Assembly (NCBI GenBank): GCA_034440575.1
Contig: JAOTOL010001600.1
Coordinates: forward strand, 1,932,001 to 1,996,000
Direction: 5' to 3'
From: Imbricaverruca yamaguchii
Taxonomy: Eukaryota > Arthropoda > Thecostraca > Neoverrucidae
DNA length: 64,000 bases
The notes under the pieces are model-generated. The model ran no database searches, was not told where the DNA came from, and saw nothing but the letters and a program-made list of their open reading frames with translations. The position numbers and the translations under genes were made by a program. Below, one piece after another: positions 11,546 to 24,891 of the stretch (position 1 is the first letter of the stretch; the number at the start of each line of letters is the position of its first letter).

Positions 11546-12432
11546 GGCCCGACGCAACAGTTCCGTTTTCCGACGCAGTTTGTGGCGTGTGGCACGGCTC
11601 ACATCACAGGTACCGAGATATGGCTGACATCACGTGAAAGCTCCAAATGTTGGCTATTCGTTGGGCACAATTTCGTTGCGGTCGGGTCAACGTGTTGCGC
11701 GTGCGCGTCACTGGAGTCATGAGAGAATGGGTGTCCGGTGAATGACCGGTCGCCCATAGGAATAGCATGTAAAACTGAGAGTTTGCGTTCGGAAAGTTAC
11801 CAATTTTAGCGCACCCCATCGACCGGATTCAGACCGCAATATCTCGACAACCAATGGACCGATTGACACCAAGCCAACACCTCAGTATTGCCACGACAAT
11901 TGTCAACATCGTCGTGGCAACCGTTTCGGAGTCACACGCCATGCGCATGCGACGGGGGTGTGTAAAGCGGAAGCGACGTTTTGTTAGCGTTTTTCACGAT
12001 TTGGTCTGGTTCTCCGAAACGGCTAAACTTAGCGGCTTACCGTCACCTTCACATCATGGCCCCATGTACCGACTATAGTTTTCAAATTGACGATCAGTGG
12101 CTGTAGAGTGTGCGGCCGCAGTCATCGTGACACGGGCTGCACGTGTTTCAGTCCGTGAAAAGGGCTCCGCTTTCACTGTCTCTACACCATTGTGGAATGA
12201 CAATTCGTGGAGAAAGTTGTACGTGCGGATAGCCACACTCTTTGTGATGCTCACAAGTCCTTCGGATTTTATCATCACCAATACTTTTGTTGCAATCGTC
12301 GATGCCCGCAACCGTTACCAGGCGTCACTTTCGGAAATCACAAATGGCAGCGGGGCGGAACAGTATCCTGTCACCGTCCAGAGATTGAATCAAACGCACC
12401 AGTTCCGTTTTCCGGCGCAGTTTGTTTTCAAA
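11546..12432. repeat. About 850 bp bounded by 30-bp direct repeats
   Basis: CAGTTCCGTTTTCCGRCGCAGTTTGT occurs at about 11554-11580 and again at about 12407-12432 in the same orientation with one difference. The intervening DNA has no recognised coding capacity. It could be two partial copies of a repeat or an insertion bounded by a duplicated segment. Confidence 0.5.
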
Positions 12433-15125
12433 GCTGGTTTCAGTGTGTACGTATCTACCTAATAAGTACCAAGGCGCTGTTGAAGCTGGACTTGTGTATG
12501 TTTGCGCAGGTGGTGTTTCGTCTTCGAGAGTCAGGACAAGTATTGAAAACATGGTCTGGTCTTTGATGTTTGCTGCCCAAAATAGATTCTATCTCCAAGA
12601 AGTCTTCGACTCCATTTTTCCAAAAGAGGAATTGAGTATGACAATGACTGCGATCTCCTTGATGGTTGGTCATGATCATGGGAACATGGAAGCACGGAGC
12701 ATGGCCGTGAAAAGTGCAAAAATAATTTATTTTATGACCGACACAAATCACATCATTCTCCAACTTGGAATGCTACACAGATTTCCTCTCAAAATCTAGG
12801 ATTCAGATGAAAAAAGTCCTCAAAGTCCTCTGCTCTATACCAAACTGTAATGCCACGTAATTTTCCTCTCCAATTCCAGAATTCCAAGACATAAACCTAA
12901 CCCTGGTCATACCTAACTAAAGTGGCAGCTTTTTGTCCTTCAGTTTCTCAGTTTGACACTTTCTCGTTTCTCAGTATAACATGTCTAACATATTATTTCA
13001 ACCATTTTGCCACACTGCAAACTTTTGTAATCCTTATCATGAAAAGATGTTTTGGTTCCCCTAATATGAACTTTTATTTTAATAATTTCATCTGGTCACT
13101 TCCATGGGTTTTATATATTTGTGTCAGGGCTCACGCTTTGTCATAAGCAGAACTTGTTGCATCGACCAAAAGGTTTTAAAAATAAATTACTTGAAACTAA
13201 TGCAAAATATGACCTATGACACTATGCCCTTGATATTGTTGCTACATTGACTTCCTTATTGGACACGGGAATTCAATTAGCATTGGTGAACTTCATTTTC
13301 AATGAGTCATTGGATTTGGAGACAGGCTTGTTGTAATACCATGTTTATTACCATGATTAGGATGATATGACCACTGGTTCCCCTCGAGTGCTTATTTTTG
13401 GTTGGAAAGCAAAATAACGTACTACTACTGCTTTATACCTAAAATAGCCTGGCCTGGTTTACCCTGCCTCATTTTAAGTTGTTTCTTCAATATAGGCACA
13501 ATTTGTGAGTTAAATAATACAAATGCTAAGAAACCTAAGCTGGCTTTATCTTTTTTTCCATAGAAAAGCCTTATTTTTCTCTCACATAAATTCAGCATAT
13601 TTTCACAATAAAAGCTAGCCTAACCTGTGGTTTTGCTTTGCTAGGGAAAATGTGTGCAAACCATATTGTGAGCACATTAAACCACAATAATACGCACCAT
13701 AGATGGATATAGATGGATACACACCATAGTAAGCAAGTTTAGCTTATAGGGTGGGCTGTAATTTGACATATTATTTAATAATTGAAGATCGTATATAATT
13801 GAACAAATTGGTGATCACAAATAGACTAAAGCATTGTTCTTTGTTCCATTCCAGCGGCATGGTTGATATTTCGCACTCACATACATGCATACGGGTCTTA
13901 ATGTGAGCTATCAACATGTGACAACCTGGTGGTGTTCGATATTCTGTAGGTGACAGGCTGGACACTTTTCTCACCTCTGCAGAAAAGCTTCCTGTGAGGG
14001 ATATCTTCAATTCATAAATTTAACCCATACCCTCCGGCCATATAACGGCAGGTACCGTGACAGGAAATCATACCGGTCCGACACACCGTCGGCTGGACTG
14101 TATTTGCTTGGTCTGCAGCATTCCAGCCAGGCTCCCAAGGCCAGCGGCCCATTGTTTACCCTCCCCCCCGGACCCAGGTGCATAGCTGCCTGACACCCTG
14201 ATACCCTGCCACGACCCGGCGTGTCTGACGACGTGACCTCGCTGTACCACCGCCGCTGTGGACCGCCGCTGTCTCTGATGTATTATGACTCTGCCAGTGG
14301 GTTACACGTGATGCGACCGTCACGGGTGACCTTATGTGACAGCCTATTCTGGGAACCCTATAGGGAGCTGCGTGTGTGTGCGTGTAAATGACTGAGAGAT
14401 GACAGATGTCTAACAGAACACGTACGTGAGAATGGCTGAGATGGAATGACAGTGAAATGACTGTAGTATGACTGTGAAATGCTAGACCCTGTCACTGGGG
14501 AAATATACCATGTGTGTCTCGAATGTCGTATGTGTGTATGTGTGGGATGTCATGTACGACAGATGCCATACTCCGTGGCCAATGTCTGTTTGTCAGGTGT
14601 AGGACAGGTATGTATGATATCACGTGTATCTAATCTATATGTGTATATATGATTTATGAATGCAGTGGTAATTCGGTGACTGCTGGATGAATGTTCACGT
14701 GTCTATAACATGTGAAATGTCAGTTGGGCTGTAGCGCACCAAATATGCCGGCTGGTTGTATGCAGCGCGGTGCAACTCTGGTGTCAGACGGAAGTGATAC
14801 AGCCGGCGCTGTGACGCCGAACCGTGGCGCAATGGTGCCGATACACGCTGAGTCAGAAGTGGCTTCCAGGGAGCGACCGAGATTCAGAGATGATTCTGAG
14901 CTGACGGAATGTCTCTGAGATAGAGACAGCGCGACCCGCTGTTGTAGAGTGCATCGGGAACGAGTATTGCTCTCGACAGTGCAGAGCGGCGTGACGATGA
15001 GATGGCCCTGGCACGGGGCCAATGACGGTGGCCCTGAAGTTAGCTCGCGCAGAGCGAGAGCTCGCTCCTTCACTTACCGCTGACGCTTGCGCCTGGAGAC
15101 TTTTTGTGGAGAGCGGTCTTCGCAG
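12433..15125. other. Unassigned sequence
   Basis: AT-rich with no recognised feature to about 14030, then GC-richer (14040-14290 and 14710-15250), with TG-rich, minisatellite-like text between. Open frames at 14712-14918, 14720-15073 and 15022-15252 overlap each other on both strands and have no recognised motif. Confidence 0.35.
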
Positions 15126-15153
15126 GGCGACTGGCCGCTGTCGGCCAGTCGCC
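15126..15153. repeat. Perfect 12-bp hairpin
   Basis: GGCGACTGGCCG, loop CTGT, CGGCCAGTCGCC. It lies in a GC-rich island with no assigned gene; no T-tract follows, and its role is unknown. Confidence 0.8.
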
Positions 15154-15539
15154 GCGGCCCCGAACTTCGAGACTGAGGCTGAGATGATGTATGAAGACGT
15201 GGGTGCATGCATGTGTGGCGGCCTACTGGTGAATCGGTGTGAAGCAGTTTAAGATGTCTGTGCCATTCAAGGCTATTGCAATAACACGTGTATCACGCTG
15301 CACTATTGAAACCTGAATATCCATCACTGTTTAATTGCCAAATAAATACGCATATGACAGTGCTAGATTGTGTTGTGCACGTAGAGATACGCAGATCAGC
15401 GCTCTGAGATGGAGACTTAGAGCCATTTAATGCATACCCGGGGTTTTAAATATCGCAAACGTCGAGGTCGAATAGACTATTCACTGAACCAAAAGTAAGT
15501 TGTCTAGACATGTTGCGAAAATGTATCACAAGCACAAGG

Positions 15540-16040
15540 GAGCAAAACTTCCCTACAACATGGGGTGCCGGGCAACGAGCGGGCGGATGAAATGGCCCGT
15601 ATAGCGATTGGCCTCCCACCCGTCCTCCACCTCCCGGTGCCTCCTGGTGAGCTGCTGTTCTTATAAATCAATTATATACACAATATCTCCAGGCATGCTG
15701 GAATCACAACACCACACACCTACACTACATTAAACCCCTTCTCCCAAAATGGCCCTCTTCCCGGCAACACACACGCGTTCACGAGGTCCTCCTTGCCCGG
15801 CTCCAACTCGGACACACCAAACTCATTCATGATTTCCTCATCCGCCGACATGGCCGTGCTCCGCATTGTCAAGTGTGCAATACGTGTAACTATATATCAC
15901 ATTCTCTGCTTATCTGTGCCAAATACGCGTCGCCCCCTCCTCCACTCATACATTGCCCCAACATCGTCTCACACTTTCACCGAGCACCCTTCTCGATGAC
16001 GAACACCCGGAGCTTCTTGAACTACTTTTCACCGTTTTGA
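15540..16040 (+). mobile_element. LINE ORF2 C-terminal fragment (RNase H end and zinc region)
   Basis: GVPGNERADEMA (15572-15605) is the last RNase H block. It is followed in another frame by KPLLPKWPSS, ARLQLGHTKLIHDFL and a Cys pair with ISHSLLICAKY, the typical end of I-superfamily ORF2. It probably belongs to the element at 7960-11410 or a close relative. Confidence 0.7.
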
Positions 16041-17038
16041 AAGCACCAAATTAGAACAAGCCATTTAAGGCCAAAAGCTATCATCCTCTCAGTTCTCGTA
16101 CACCAAATACATAGGTAATTTAGCCAAAATGCCGCTTTGACCAATTTGGCTAATACTGACGGTTTCCCTCTACATTGCACTTGTTTTTTTTGTCTACGGG
16201 TTTTCCAAGCGGCTTGGTTTTTCTTCCCATGTGTATTTTAAAGTTCTAACTTAAACATACACCTACACAGACACGTTCGGGCCTGATACCCAGGGCTCGC
16301 CCTGGGTGCCGGGCCTCCTCTTCGTTTCAGTTCGCAAATGGGCAGCGGGGTCTGTCCGGAGGCTAGGAAGTTGTCCACCTTCCAAATGTTGTACTGTTTG
16401 ACATGTATGCATGTATGGGTGTCTACATGTGAACATGCATGCAATGTATGCATCAGCCGTTTACGCCACGTTCTTTATTTGTCGGCGTCTCATCCTTCCT
16501 CTCTTGCTTATTTCATATAACCGGATGCCACATTAGCCGGATTAACGTAACCCTTTCTTTAACGTAACAAATCTCCAGCGGTTGGCACTTTGCTTCTACT
16601 CAAGACAAAACAAATGATCCTAACCCATGACACTGCATACTATGATTGAGCATGACAATTATGGCACACAACACCTTGCTCTTAACAATGCCAAGCTTGT
16701 CTGATGCTGGAAAAAGAGGAAAGCCGCAATAAGCGAAGTTGCCTGGCTTACTGCAAGGACTGAGCAACTCGCACACAGCATTCACTCAAAGAAATCTGTT
16801 GGCCAAAGCATCACCTTACAATTGGCTTCCTCAAGCTACCCCAGCAAAACAAAGTGAACATGATAGGTATAGCTTTCGCCTTTTGCCATTTCTGCATGAT
16901 TAATTAATGCATTAACATAAAATACGAGGCTGAAGCACTGGCAAAAAATTCCCTGCCATTCAGTTGATATTGGTCAACATTCAAAATTGATATCAGAATG
17001 CTTAATGGCACTTCAATGACAGATAGCAAACAAGACAT

Positions 17039-17040
<2 letters not shown>
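16041..17040. other. Unassigned, with a 9-bp palindrome
   Basis: No coding signal. ACCCAGGGC-TC-GCCCTGGGT at 16288-16307 is a perfect 9-bp palindrome. ATGCATGT-type repeats occur around 16400-16450. Confidence 0.4.

Positions 17041-17072
<32 letters not shown>
17041..17072. repeat. (AT)16 microsatellite
   Basis: An uninterrupted AT dinucleotide run. Confidence 0.98.
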
Positions 17073-17075
<3 letters not shown>

Positions 17076-17293
17076 TGTGCTTTTGTATGATACTTCGCCA
17101 AGGACATGATACAAAGGTACATAAATAGAATGTTCCATGAATTGACAATGATTTTCTGTTCTCATCAAAATACTGATGTGATTGCTAGGTGATAACTGAA
17201 AGCATTTCTTGCGTGCAAATTCCACCTATAAGCGATACACAATGCAGAGATGTTTCGAAATTAAGCATAGCACATTAATATGGCACATGAAAA

Positions 17294-18147
17294 TTAACTC
17301 GCGCCGACTTTCCTGTCAGATCCTCACATCCCGTCTCTGTGGGGGGGGGGCGGTTAGTACCCACTCTAAAATCCAAACTAGGCATCGCAAGAAAACGAAA
17401 GAGGTGTCATCGGAAAGCGCTCGACGATTAGGGTCCGGGTCCACCCCCAAAACAACTTCCACCCAAAAGTGACGTCACCAGGGGGGCTAGATTTTTCACG
17501 ACTTTTCACGACTTACATTATGTTTTTAGCTCTGGGAAGTTCATTTTGGGGGATATATGAAAAAACAAAATTTATTTGGAATGAGAAAGGTACGGCGAAA
17601 TCGACCAGGGCTATTATTTTGTTGGGCCCCAAAAATAAAAATAATATATTTTTGGGAAATACCAAAATTTCGAGTTTTCAGTTTTCGTTAATTTTCCTTT
17701 TCCAATGGGCAGAGAAGACCGAGAAATGTCGTTGGAAGTCAACTTGCCCCAATAAAAATGTTTACTTTAGCCAGAATCCTCTATTTGAACTGCAATTTGG
17801 CAAATACGCAAAATTTATATGCAGTCAAAAACGAAAAGAAAACAAAAATTTCAACTCATACGCTATGCTGCATCCCTAAAGATAAGCAAACGCTGAAAGT
17901 TTCATTAAAATATCTGTATCTGTTAAAGCGTTACGACTGGTTGAACTTTTTTAGGTGACCTCACTTAACCTCGACTAACTCGTTGACCCTAGATGACCTG
18001 ACTTCAAAAGTTTGAATCATGATTGCCAAATTGATGTGGGAAAAGGCATGCCAAATTTAGGCGCACTGCCGCGCGCCGTTCGTCCACTATCCGCGAAAAA
18101 CCCGAGGGGGGACGGTTGAAGACCCTCCCGGAGACGGGACGGGTTAA
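17294..18147 (+). mobile_element. TTAA-flanked MITE, family A copy 1
   Basis: Begins TTAACTCGCGCCGAC and ends GAGACGGGACGGGTTAA; the TTAA on both sides and the C-rich tip suggest a non-autonomous piggyBac-like element. Internal landmarks shared with the other copies are a poly-G run, CTCTAAAATCCAAACTA, GAAAGCGCTCGACGA, CTTACATTATGTTTTT, CCTAAAGATAAG and GACCTGACTTCAAAA. No transposase is encoded. Confidence 0.8.
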
Positions 18148-19700
18148 AGTTGCTCATGCCTATGAGGCGCTCACAGGTTTTGATATCTATTCATATGGTG
18201 CACACTGCCTTCTGGCTGTTAGAGTCAATTTTGAAACATATTTATGATTTGAACGTTCCGAATCCCAAAAATGATGCCTATGCTTTCTTTTGTTGTAGCA
18301 CAATGTCAGGCATACCATGGAAATAGGCTATTTTGCGTATGCTGATTGGCTTTTGTGTATTTGGTCCCATGTTGGTTCTGTTCACATTACTGTTCAATGT
18401 CTGTAATCTGCTGATGGCAAGATTCCTGATATATTTGTCCTACTTCACGTGCATCGCCTTGAGTACATGCAATGCATAATAGGGCCACAATATGTACTAC
18501 AAAATGCTAAGCTGTCAATAATTATTTGCGAAGTATTTCTGGAGTTGCATTCTTCAGCAGCAATGTTACCATTATATTCTGATTATAAAATATTGTTGTC
18601 ATATATATGTTTACTGTCATTCAGTTAAATACTAGATCCATGAAAAATGAACTTGATAAATAAAAAATGAACTTGATGACCTATAATTACAACACCAGCT
18701 GTGATGTTGACTGGTGACCTACTGCGCTTATGATACTTGGCTGCTGTTTATGATATTTGATGCAGAACACATATATGTTTCACATTTTACATTTGTAAAT
18801 ATGTGTATGATTGGCAGAGGCGGCTTCAGGGCAAGGAAGTTGTGTGTTGTGGTGGTCTTCAACATGATAATACCTAAAGCAATCCCATGGCACAGCATTA
18901 CATGATAGTTCATTTCTTGAGAATTCCCATAATGAAACAACATGTTTTTCGGCATAAGGGGATCAAGGTCAACTTTGGATCAGGCCTTATGCTAGGTGTG
19001 CTCAAATAAAGGGAGTTGTTCTTCTTAGTCTAATTAGAGAGTATGCAAGCCTAGCTGTCCCTTATGTTTCACAACGTGTACAGTTTCACGAATGTTGTAT
19101 GCACTGACTGACGCACAAGATGGTGCAGGCAGAGGTAGATCCAGGGTAAACAAATATGGTGGCTTCCCCATTTGTGCGCACATGGCGTCACCTGGCGATA
19201 CAGAATGTTTCATTGGTAGAGCAACATTCGGTATATTATTATGAAACTAATCCTTGTTTATGAATACAAAATATGTTGGTTACAAAACGACGCATCGCTC
19301 GCCAAATTCGTTATCACCACTTTCTGTTGCCCTGGGTTTGACAATTATTTGTACTGGCCTTTACTAGCCCACAAACCTCTTTAAATCGGAGTCAATTGGA
19401 AATAATTTGACCCGAATATCAAACTTGCTATTGAAACTGCAATTTGTTAGTTTGGTAGAAAGCATATTGTGTAGATATGTGAAGGCTTAAAATTATGCAG
19501 CAAAGTTGCAAATGTTGAGATTATGCCATCAGACTTACATGAACTCTGCAGCACCGAAATTGAAATTGGTCCTGCGCCAAAAAAACTATCCTCCTGTTTG
19601 GCCTGTCTGAGACCACCCCTTCTTTATCCCAAACTCCTAGCTCAAGCATGTCCATGACAATTAACAATACCAATACACTAAGACTAAGCTAACACTAAAC
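18148..19700. other. Unassigned sequence
   Basis: AT-rich, with short frames only; no motif, repeat or exon with convincing borders seen. Confidence 0.4.
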
Positions 19701-19840
19701 CAACAATTAACAACACTAAAACTGGATAAACAACAATGAACAACACTAAAATTGGATAAACAACAATGAACAACACTAATACTGGAGAAACAACAATGAA
19801 CAACAGTAAAACTGGATACACAACAAAAAACAACAACTAG
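19701..19840. repeat. 30-bp minisatellite, about 4.5 units
   Basis: Unit close to CAACAATGAACAACACTAAA then ACTGGATAAA. Units differ by single bases (ACTGGATAAA, ATTGGATAAA, ACTGGAGAAA, ACTGGATACA). Confidence 0.85.
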
Positions 19841-22744
19841 TAAAGCTAAAAACCACTGATGAATCGATTGTCTCCTATGCAGCCTATATCCTCCCACGGC
19901 TCTTGCCAAAATCACAAGGAAATCACAATGTGACGCTTGCCATGTTGTGCATCATTTGCATGCCGTTATTTCGTTGAAATTCTCCCACCACTAGGGCTTG
20001 ACGAACCTAGACATGCATTGATTCGTAGTTTTTGAGTCGTGGATTCGTAAAATTCTGTGCATGTTTTTGAAAGCGTGATTTTTTTGGAACAGCGTAGAAT
20101 TTATTTTGATGAAACTGGAAATCATGTTTAACGCACAAAAAAGTTGCTGAATCGTGAAATCGTCAATTCGCAATATGGATGAACCTGGGCCTAAGTCTAG
20201 CTGTAGTCTGGCATTATTTCCTCACTTTGTTTTTCATCTGGCCTTCGCAGTTTTCAATATTTCACATTGTTGTTTTTATAAAAATGTTTATAACGATGCA
20301 AGCTTTAGAACGATATATTTGTCTTTTTGATATATGTTGATTTTCCCAATATATCCGTCTATTGGTTAGCGGGATCTCAAGGAGGAGAATAACCAATCCC
20401 TTAACAATAGGACGATTTTGCATATCATACACCATAGTGTTGAAGATACAAATATAATATTACTAAACTATAGTCAGGAATAAAGATAATGGTAAAAGAA
20501 CCTTTATAATATTAAATCCGCTATGTATCAAATCAAAATCAAAGAAGGAAGAGCTTCCATTACAATTATTGAATAACATAGAACATAAATATCTAGAACG
20601 TGACATACCTTATGAACTTGAAGAACCCCAGGAAAAGTCACCAAGGCATCCCCCTTGAGTTTGATTACAATGGATGAATGTGACTGTTGATGGCCCAGAT
20701 AGAAATTCTGAGATATTCAGTTTCATGGGTTCTGAAGGGTTACAAATAAATAAGAGTGTTGGCATTTTTAGGTGTTGGAGAAGGTACATATAGACAATTG
20801 ATCTGACGATGCTAGCAAGCATCTTACCAAGCTTTTGCACTGTTTGCTGCCTCGGCTGCTCAGTTCGTTAAATCGCTGGTCAGCATTGGTAGCTTCGTCC
20901 TGCCAAGACAGGGCTCGAGTCGCTTCACGCGCCCGCATTTAGCCCCCGATTGGGAGGATCACTTGACAGTTGTCCCTAAAAGGTGAAGGAAGGGCCAACG
21001 GCGTAGGGGCGGGAGTGTGCGTGCATTGACGCAATGCTAAACTCGTTTCTGTAAAAATTCTACCCTTGAACTGGAATTCATGGATCAGTTGTTTGGTGGG
21101 GCTAGAAAGTACCCAGCAAGCTGTGCTTAGCAATGGATCCTGGTTCGTAAAGCAACACCACGAAGAATTTGGACTATCAAAAAAAAAAAATCGAAAGCGT
21201 AAGACCTGACCAATGTAATCCAAATAGTTTCTAACTACTGAGGTCAACTTTAGGTTCCGTGAACTTGGAACATATTATTGAGCCATTGCAACTTCTCCTC
21301 TATATCAGTATTCCGTAACCAAACAGGTCCCCATCAATTATCCAACTGCTGACATCATCTTTTTATGAAGCTTAGTCCAATGAGCACCGAGTTGAAGTGT
21401 AATAGCCTGGCGTGATAGTGTTATTGTGAGTGACTATGAACATAGCAGCTATGGGTGCTGATCCAGAGCTGTTCGCTCATAGAACACGACGGTTATATTC
21501 CGCGTACTTCAAAGATACGTCAGAGAACGCGCTGTGTGCTTTGCAAGGGGTGGCCGATACGGGTGCCATTTAAAAACACCTTCTCATGAACCAAAATGGC
21601 TCAGTGATCGGACTTCGAAATGATAGTTGTATGGCACTTTTGGTCTTGGAAGGAATTTGGTATGGATGTCATTGAATATATATTCTTCGGAGAGCGCGGC
21701 AGTGCCAAAGCAGTGTCATATGAGATCGTAGAGTCCACGTAGGCATGTGAATATTTTAACTTTTTATACACGTTGACCTTACATTGAAAGGTATATTTGC
21801 ATCAAATGGAAAACCTTGTCGCCTTCCCACAACTAGTTTAATTTGAATCCCTCCATCTCTCAGCGAATTGGTTGATATCACACAATGCATATTCAGTTGT
21901 CAAAACACGAATCATAAACATAGCAAGTACATATGTGCGTATGTACATACATCATGTGCATGATCATTCAAGGCTCAACACAACAATTTTCGAAGCAGGA
22001 GCATGCATGTCATTTTCCAACACGGCGTGTATGGAGATCAACACCTGCAAAAATAACCTACCCTCTACAACTCCTTCCATCTGACGAAGGAGAACTGTAA
22101 AGTCTAATTATGCTCTACACGAAAAGCGCTTCACATAACCGAGCGGCACGCTTATCGGCCACACTTCAAATTTCTATCAGACGTTTTCAAATTTCTTCAA
22201 ATTTCTATTGCATTGCCTTCAGTAGAGCGTCCACTTTCGAGTAGTGCGTAAGTTTGGTGAGCTAGTTGTAAAATAATTATACTATCAAATTAATGCGTCG
22301 ACCTTTTCGCTGACTCATAACAGTTCATGGCGTGCATTTCGTGACCCATTGCTCCAGAAAATGAAAAACATCAGAATCTTAATTGGGGCCATAGATAATA
22401 CAGTGCACCCATTGTTTTTCAATCAAGATCGTAAATGGATTCTGGAATCGTCCATTTAGCACAGCTTTTTTCATCTACAGGCTCTAAATTACAGGGAAAA
22501 ATATATCTCCAGACAACCATCGTAATGGAATATCTTCAATGTTGAAACGTATCCAGATATTGAACACATCATATATGCAAATTAATACGAAACTGAAGAT
22601 TTTGTCAAAGAGCTTAACAAGATTGGAGGTGGCATGAAGGGAATCAATGCGTTCATATTCTATATACTTAAACGCTATTTTCATTTTTCTTTTTTTTCCG
22701 TTCTTCATTACTTATTAGTTCTGCATATTTGCCTATTAGAGCTG
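19841..22744. other. Unassigned sequence
   Basis: No gene, RNA or mobile element could be supported. Several AT-rich, TA-rich segments and one poly-A run (21180-21190). Confidence 0.4.
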
Positions 22745-23192
22745 AAAAAGGAGATTCTGGCTAAAGTAAGAATTTATTTATTGGAGCAAGTTGACTTTGA
22801 CCAACATTTTCCGTCCATTAGAATAGGAAAATTAAAGAAAACTTGAAAGCTCAAACTTATGGAATAAAAAAATAAGTTGACTTTTGAATCGCCAAGAATT
22901 GTACGGTAATGGTCGATTTCGCTTTTATTTCATAATTCCAAATTATTTTCGTTCTTCAAATCTCCCTCAAAATGACCCCCCCCCCAGAGCCACAAGCATA
23001 ATGGAAGTCGTGAAACTCTAGGGCCCCTAGTGAGGTCACTTTTGGGGGGGGAGGGGGTCTGGCCCTACCAGTCGAGCACTTTCCGATGGATGACACTTAT
23101 TTCGTTTTCGTACGACGCTTAGTTTGGAGATTAGAGGGGGTCTCTTTTGAACCCTCCCCAAGACTGGGTGTGAGGATCTGACAGGAGAGACG
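22745..23192 (-). mobile_element. Family A MITE, partial copy in reverse orientation
   Basis: Complement of the 5' half of the family A consensus: GATTCTGGCTAAAGTAAG, AAGTTGACTT, GGTCGATTTCGC, CAGAGCCA, AGTGAGGTCACTTTTGG, TCGAGCACTTTCCGATG, CGACGCTTAGTTTGGA and GTGTGAGGATCTGACAGG. The outer TTAA end and the 3' half are missing. Confidence 0.75.
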
Positions 23193-23573
23193 TGGTGGGT
23201 GCAGCTCGGTCTTGCGATCCAATTTGTAAACCAGGGGTAAAAACATGTTCAAATTAAGAAACATATCATCGGATTTTTTCCGAACGTTCTAGAACAATGA
23301 TGCATTCCCATTTAGTGTGTTTTCTACTTTCCAATAACATTATAAATCCATTGCAATTTGGCTTCCAGAAAAAGCAGCAATGACATTTCACTTCCCATTA
23401 ATTCATTATGCCTCACTAATCCACTCCAAGGAAGTTATATAGTTTGTACTTTATTGTTGGATTTAACAATGATTAAATACAGAAAGCATAGACAATCTCA
23501 TGCAGCAAATTCATTTCTTGAGCATGAAAGGACGTATGAATACAATTTTATAATCCTATCCAAGCAATCAATT
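23193..23573. other. Unassigned spacer
   Basis: AT-rich sequence between two MITEs; no feature seen. Confidence 0.4.
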
Positions 23574-24891
23574 TTAACACGCGCACTGGAGGGGGCGAAA
23601 TCCGCCCACCCCTCATATCTTTCATAGATAACTCTCCACATTTTACCGGCCGATATACGCCATTGTTTGTGTACCGGCTTCGAAATGAACGACACGTTGT
23701 TTAAAGTAAGAAAAGCGAACATCGACCGAATATTTTTCGAGTTACGGGTCGATGAAGTCAAAACATTTTCTCAGCGCCACACCACAAACATCATCGCTGA
23801 TGTGCTTCTCGTATAGTGGCAAAAGGGAAGTGTTCTTGGCAACACTAGCGACTTGTTTGATGTATTTTATTATGCTACATTGCTTCAAAGTCATGTCAGG
23901 TCACCGAGGTCAAGTCAGGTCAAGTTCATGACAGGCTAACACACGCCCTGGAGGGGTGGAGGGCGAAATCCGCCCACCCCTCCGATTTTTCGTACACAAC
24001 TCCATGTTGAACCGTCCGATATACGCCATTTTTCCGCACCTGCTTAGAAATGACCGGCGCATTGCTTAAAGCAGGAAAAATGAAAATCGGCCAAAACGTT
24101 TTTAAGTTATGGGCAGTTAACGTTTTAAAAAAATCGCAGCGCTAGGCAACAAAAATCGGCTCTGATGCGCTTCCCGAATATTGGGAAAAGGGAAGTGTTC
24201 TTGACAGCACTAGCGACTTGTTTGATGCATATTGTTATGCTATGTATTTTAAAAGTCATGTTAGGTCGCCGAGGTCATCATGACAGGCTAATGGAACCAA
24301 ACTTGGTCAACTGGAATGTTGTCATGAATGGAAATGACTGTCATGCGATTGACGTCACTTTGCATGTTACTCCCTGCATATCCGAAAATATACTGTTTGT
24401 TATTGTGTGCCTAAGCATTCCCATACTTTATTCATGTATTTAACTCCTGTCTTTGCGAAGCCGATTATGCTGAGCTTTGCGAACCCCGGTTCGGTAACTG
24501 GAGCAGGTAATGACCTGATAAAGTGCTCCTATATAGGTGACCTGAGGTCAAATGGCGGATCTGACATCTGGATTGCATCATTGGTGATGTCCAAAACATC
24601 ATTAATGCTAATTTTGGAGCATTTAAACACAATCACAGCGATCCATAACAATGACAAGCCATGCCACTCAAAACCAGAACATTTGTATATTTTGACCTCA
24701 TTTGGCCTTGAAGATAATGATCTAAGGTCACGAAATCTGCACACAATTGATTTAGCTATCGTGCCCATCCACCCTGCGAATGTCGTTGCTTTAGCCTGAA
24801 TGGGAGCCGAGATCTTAGGGGTGGGGAGGGGGTTGGGGTAGGGAGGAAGGGGGTGGCGGCGGAATCCGCTCCACTCCAGTGCGCGTGCTAA
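23574..24891 (+). mobile_element. TTAA-flanked MITE, family B copy 1
   Basis: Left end TTAACACGCGCACTGGAG; right end CTCCAGTGCGCGTG followed by CTAA, so the tips are inverted repeats and the duplicated TTAA has one change. The first 360 bp are tandemly repeated inside the element (23574-23935 and 23936-24291), each unit beginning with the tip sequence (CCCTGGAGGGG…CCGCCCACCCC) and ending GACAGGCTAA. The remaining 600 bp end in TATAGGTGACCTGAGGTC-type sequence and the right tip. It has no coding capacity. The right tip abuts Gypsy pol directly. Confidence 0.8.
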
